Positions 61,731 to 64,000 of a stretch of DNA of 64,000 bases are shown here, piece by piece. The notes under the pieces are model-generated. The model was not told the DNA's origin, did not search any database, and worked only from the letters and a program-made list of their open reading frames with translations. The stretch is from Emiliania huxleyi CCMP1516 (lineage: Eukaryota; Haptophyta; Isochrysidales; Noelaerhabdaceae). Every line of letters begins with the position of its first letter. Position 1 is the stretch's first letter. The stretch lies in NCBI RefSeq assembly GCF_000372725.1, contig NW_005201338.1, positions 304,484-368,483 on the forward strand, read 5' to 3'. A program made the position numbers and the translations under genes.

Positions 61731-63927
61731 TCACGCGCACGCGAAGTAGTCCGGCTCTCGGTCCGGCACGGGGACGGTGGAGAAGAGCAGGTCGCGGGTC
61801 GCCCCGCCGAGCACGTACACGGCCGCCTCGTAGCCCAGCGACTCATAGTACTGGCCGATACACTCGCCGCCGCCGCAGCCCGCGCGGTCGTGCTTTCCGG
61901 CGCAGCAAAGCCCCGTGAAGGTTCCGTCGTCCTTTGCCTTGACGGTGGCACCCTTGTTGGAGGGCTGGCCTTGGAAGCACCTGTGAAGGGGGGGGGTGGG
62001 GGGGGGAGACCGCGGGTGGATCGCTCGTGGCGCCGCGCGCGTGTGTGTCGCTGTGGCTGTTCGCACGTTGGGTCGAGGAGCTTGTTGCCCCAGAAGGTGA
62101 AGTTGCCGTCCGAGTTTTCGGTGAAATTGAGGATGGTCATCATGCCCCAGTCCTGGATCGGGGAGGGGGAGAGTCTCAAGACGCCGGCAGGCGGGCTCGC
62201 CCAGCACCTGGAGACTGGGCGTGGCTGCCTCGTGGTCGAGTACGTGGCAGTGAACGACCTGCCGCGAGACGAACGTGTCCACCTGCAGGCAGGCGCGGAC
62301 CAAGCTGAGGTAATGGCCGCGGTATGCTCGGCGAGCGACTAGTATTGGTGAGTAGAAGAGGCACACGTTGGCGCGGACGACGTGCGTAAGGTTGTTGGCC
62401 GATTCCTTGTCCGTGAGCCCGTCGGGACTGTGCTGTTCCTCCGCCGCCTTGTTGTGGCACCAGTTTGGCGGCACCTGGCAATATTGTATTACGACCTAGT
62501 AAAGGGTTTTGATCAGGGGGCGAGACGGGGCCCTGACCTGGGGTGCTGCCTGGAGCGTGTCGTGCCAGTCGCCAGCCTGAAAGTACGGCTCACCGAGGAA
62601 GTTCGAGAGGTTGTAATGCTTGCGCATCGTCTTGAACTCGTCATACCCCGTCTGGAGCTGGAATGGGATCACGTGCCTGCGCATGAGCGGGTGGCCGTCA
62701 TCTAACACGTGTCTCAGGAACGTCTTTCTGGCAGTGCGCACCAGTGGAACGCGTGATCGAAGACGCCTTTGATGTTGAACTGAGAGAGGCTTCCAACCTA
62801 TAAAGGGGGGGGGGGGGTTGGTGGCGGGTGCGTCGTTGGGGCGGTTCGAATGGGTGCGGGGGTGAAAGCCTGCTCGCTGAACATCGGATGTTCGTGAGAG
62901 AGAGCGTGCTCGTCGTACCGCTTCTTGTTGATGGTGAAAGGAGAAAATGCGCTGCCATCGGAAAAGAATTTGCCATCGGCAGAGTCAGGACCGGGCCCAA
63001 AGTGGAGCTCGAGGTTGCCGTCTTGCGTCAGGTCCTACAACGTCGAAGACCACGAGGGAGCAGTCAACGGGGCGGGAGTTATATCGATTCGGGAAGGACG
63101 GGAGGAAGCCGCCTCTTCGTTGATCAGCTTGGTGGCGTTTTGCAGGTTCGCGAGGTCTACAGTTGGACACGGCAGCGGTGTTTGTTGCGGGCGGGGCGGG
63201 GCGGGGGGGGGCGGGCGGGGGCGGGCGGGGGCGAGGGCGGGGGCGCGCACAGCACGGGCGGGTCACTGTAAACTTCGGGAGCGTGCACGTGGGCGCTGGA
63301 ACCCCTTGGACGATTTCCATGTACATGAGCGGGATCGTAATCCTGCCCTGCGCCTTTGCGAGGAGCGTCTCTCGGACCACCGAGGCGTCCGATTTGTTCG
63401 CCTGAGTAATCAAAATTCCGATTCAGTCTCACAACCGGACCGCGCGTCTCCCGGGATCGCGTGAGCGCACGTGTGGGATGGCGTCGGCGGCATTGCACAC
63501 GACATTGGTGACCTTGTTGTGCTTGACATCCTCGTCGTTTTGGTTGTAAAGGAGCCCGTCGAGAAGAGTCGGATTCGGGTACTTGTTCGGGTCAGGCTCA
63601 GTGCACCTGCGGCAAGTTGGGACGCTGAGAGCGAGGCGGGGAGGGCACCAACATGCGCGGTCGGTCGGCGAACTTGATGAGGAGATCCGCACGGTTGCCG
63701 AGCCCAAGGAAGGCGTACTTGACCGGTCGTGGCCTGAGCAAGAGGCGGAAGCAAAAGTGTTAGATCTCAGACCCAGCGCCACTCTGGCTTGCGTGGTTAG
63801 GGCGAGTGCTAATTGTGTCGATTGGCAGAATGTAGAGCACGCACGCGTCGTGCAGGTAGACGCCATCCTTTGCGAGGAGTTGCGCCTCGCAGAATTCCGG
63901 GAAGACGATGTACATCTGGTCTGTGAT
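61731..63927 (-). CDS. Multicopper oxidase, C-terminal part (runs off the window)
   Basis: Minus-strand exons: 63927-63845, 63733-63659, 63606-63471, from 63401 (3' border unclear), a short exon around 63150-63110 (NLQNATKLINEE), 63034-62870, 62797-62742, 62676-62538, 62282-62229, 62152-62067, 61980-61731 (stop). Signatures: QLLAKDGVYLHD, KYAFLGLGNRADLLIKFAD, the junction-built HAFHWHVIPFQ (type 1/3 copper His cluster HxxHxH) and VVHCHVLDHE|DWGMM (HCH..H..M type 1 copper ligands). Several introns read as GC-AG, including GAG|GCAGCC, CAG|GCTTTC and GAG|GCGGCT. These enzymes oxidise metals, phenols or bilirubin with O2 reduction. The tail after residue FNFTENSDG is Cys-rich (LCCAGKHDRAGCGGGEC) and unusual for the family. 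The N-terminal cupredoxin domain(s) lie outside the window. Confidence 0.82.
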
Positions 63928-64000
63928 CTGCGCAGCAGAAATCGGGCGCTGGTCAACGCAGAGATCTCTTGCTAGATCGGACGTCTCTCGCAGGCACCGA

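Overview
The window is GC-rich nuclear DNA from a photosynthetic, flagellated eukaryotic microalga. A haptophyte is my best guess; a pelagophyte-like stramenopile is the main alternative. The evidence is spliceosomal introns throughout, a plastid sulfolipid synthase (SQD2), a kinesin-9-type ciliary motor, retromer VPS26, a PP4 regulatory subunit, a spartin/senescence-domain protein, a copia retrotransposon remnant, many dispersed repeats and three N-runs (scaffold gaps at 23440-23539, 34382-34481 and 47527-47632). No prokaryotic operon, CRISPR array, rRNA or convincing tRNA was seen. Exon models were built by hand from reading-frame continuity, intron phase and remembered family conservation, without transcript data.

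Layout. 3-3674: GTPase + lipase + SAM protein, 5' end outside the window. 3675-8139: repeat-rich spacer. 8140-8818(-): coiled-coil protein. 10013-12356: secreted LPMO-like protein. 13492-13890(-): decayed gene. 13952-14617: 2OG-Fe(II) oxygenase. 15093-15950(-): AIM24 family. 16451-18610: kinesin. 19352-20918(-): VPS26. 21-24 kb: repeats and a gapped foldback. 23985-27733: PP4R3/SMEK. 29568-31091: LCAT-like acyltransferase. 31590-32357(-): copia RNase H remnant. 32703-35457: spartin-like gene interrupted by the first exon(s) of an amino-acid transporter and a gap. 36069-37823(-): C2H2 finger plus membrane protein. 38395-38925: chromodomain-like ORF. 39260-40991(-): two unrecognised genes. 41103-44580: SQD2 in 17 exons. 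45892-47767: unrecognised gene with a gap. 48-51 kb: repeats and a 16-bp minisatellite. 51403-52345: truncated UvrD-type helicase. 53223-54526(-): lactonase-type beta-propeller. 56539-57317: small plastid-targeted candidate. 58372-59382(-): ankyrin protein. 59470-59958: MITE-like element. 61731-63927(-): multicopper oxidase running off the right edge.

The genes are unrelated neighbours, not a pathway. Functions point to plastid lipid synthesis (SQD2), membrane trafficking (VPS26), lipid metabolism (lipase fusion, LCAT-like), polysaccharide oxidation (LPMO), copper oxidation (MCO) and flagellar motility (kinesin-9).

The most striking observation is intron structure. Many introns are best modelled as GC-AG rather than GT-AG. 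In SQD2, at least eight introns start with a direct copy (7-29 bp) of the start of the downstream exon, followed by one of a few short inserted sequences ending in AG; three more introns show weaker or diverged versions. Units are mostly 64-86 nt, often exactly 68, and are sometimes tandemly repeated two or three times. Splicing at copy|copy boundaries restores an uninterrupted SQD2 frame each time. This looks like ongoing intron gain by a duplication-plus-insert mechanism.
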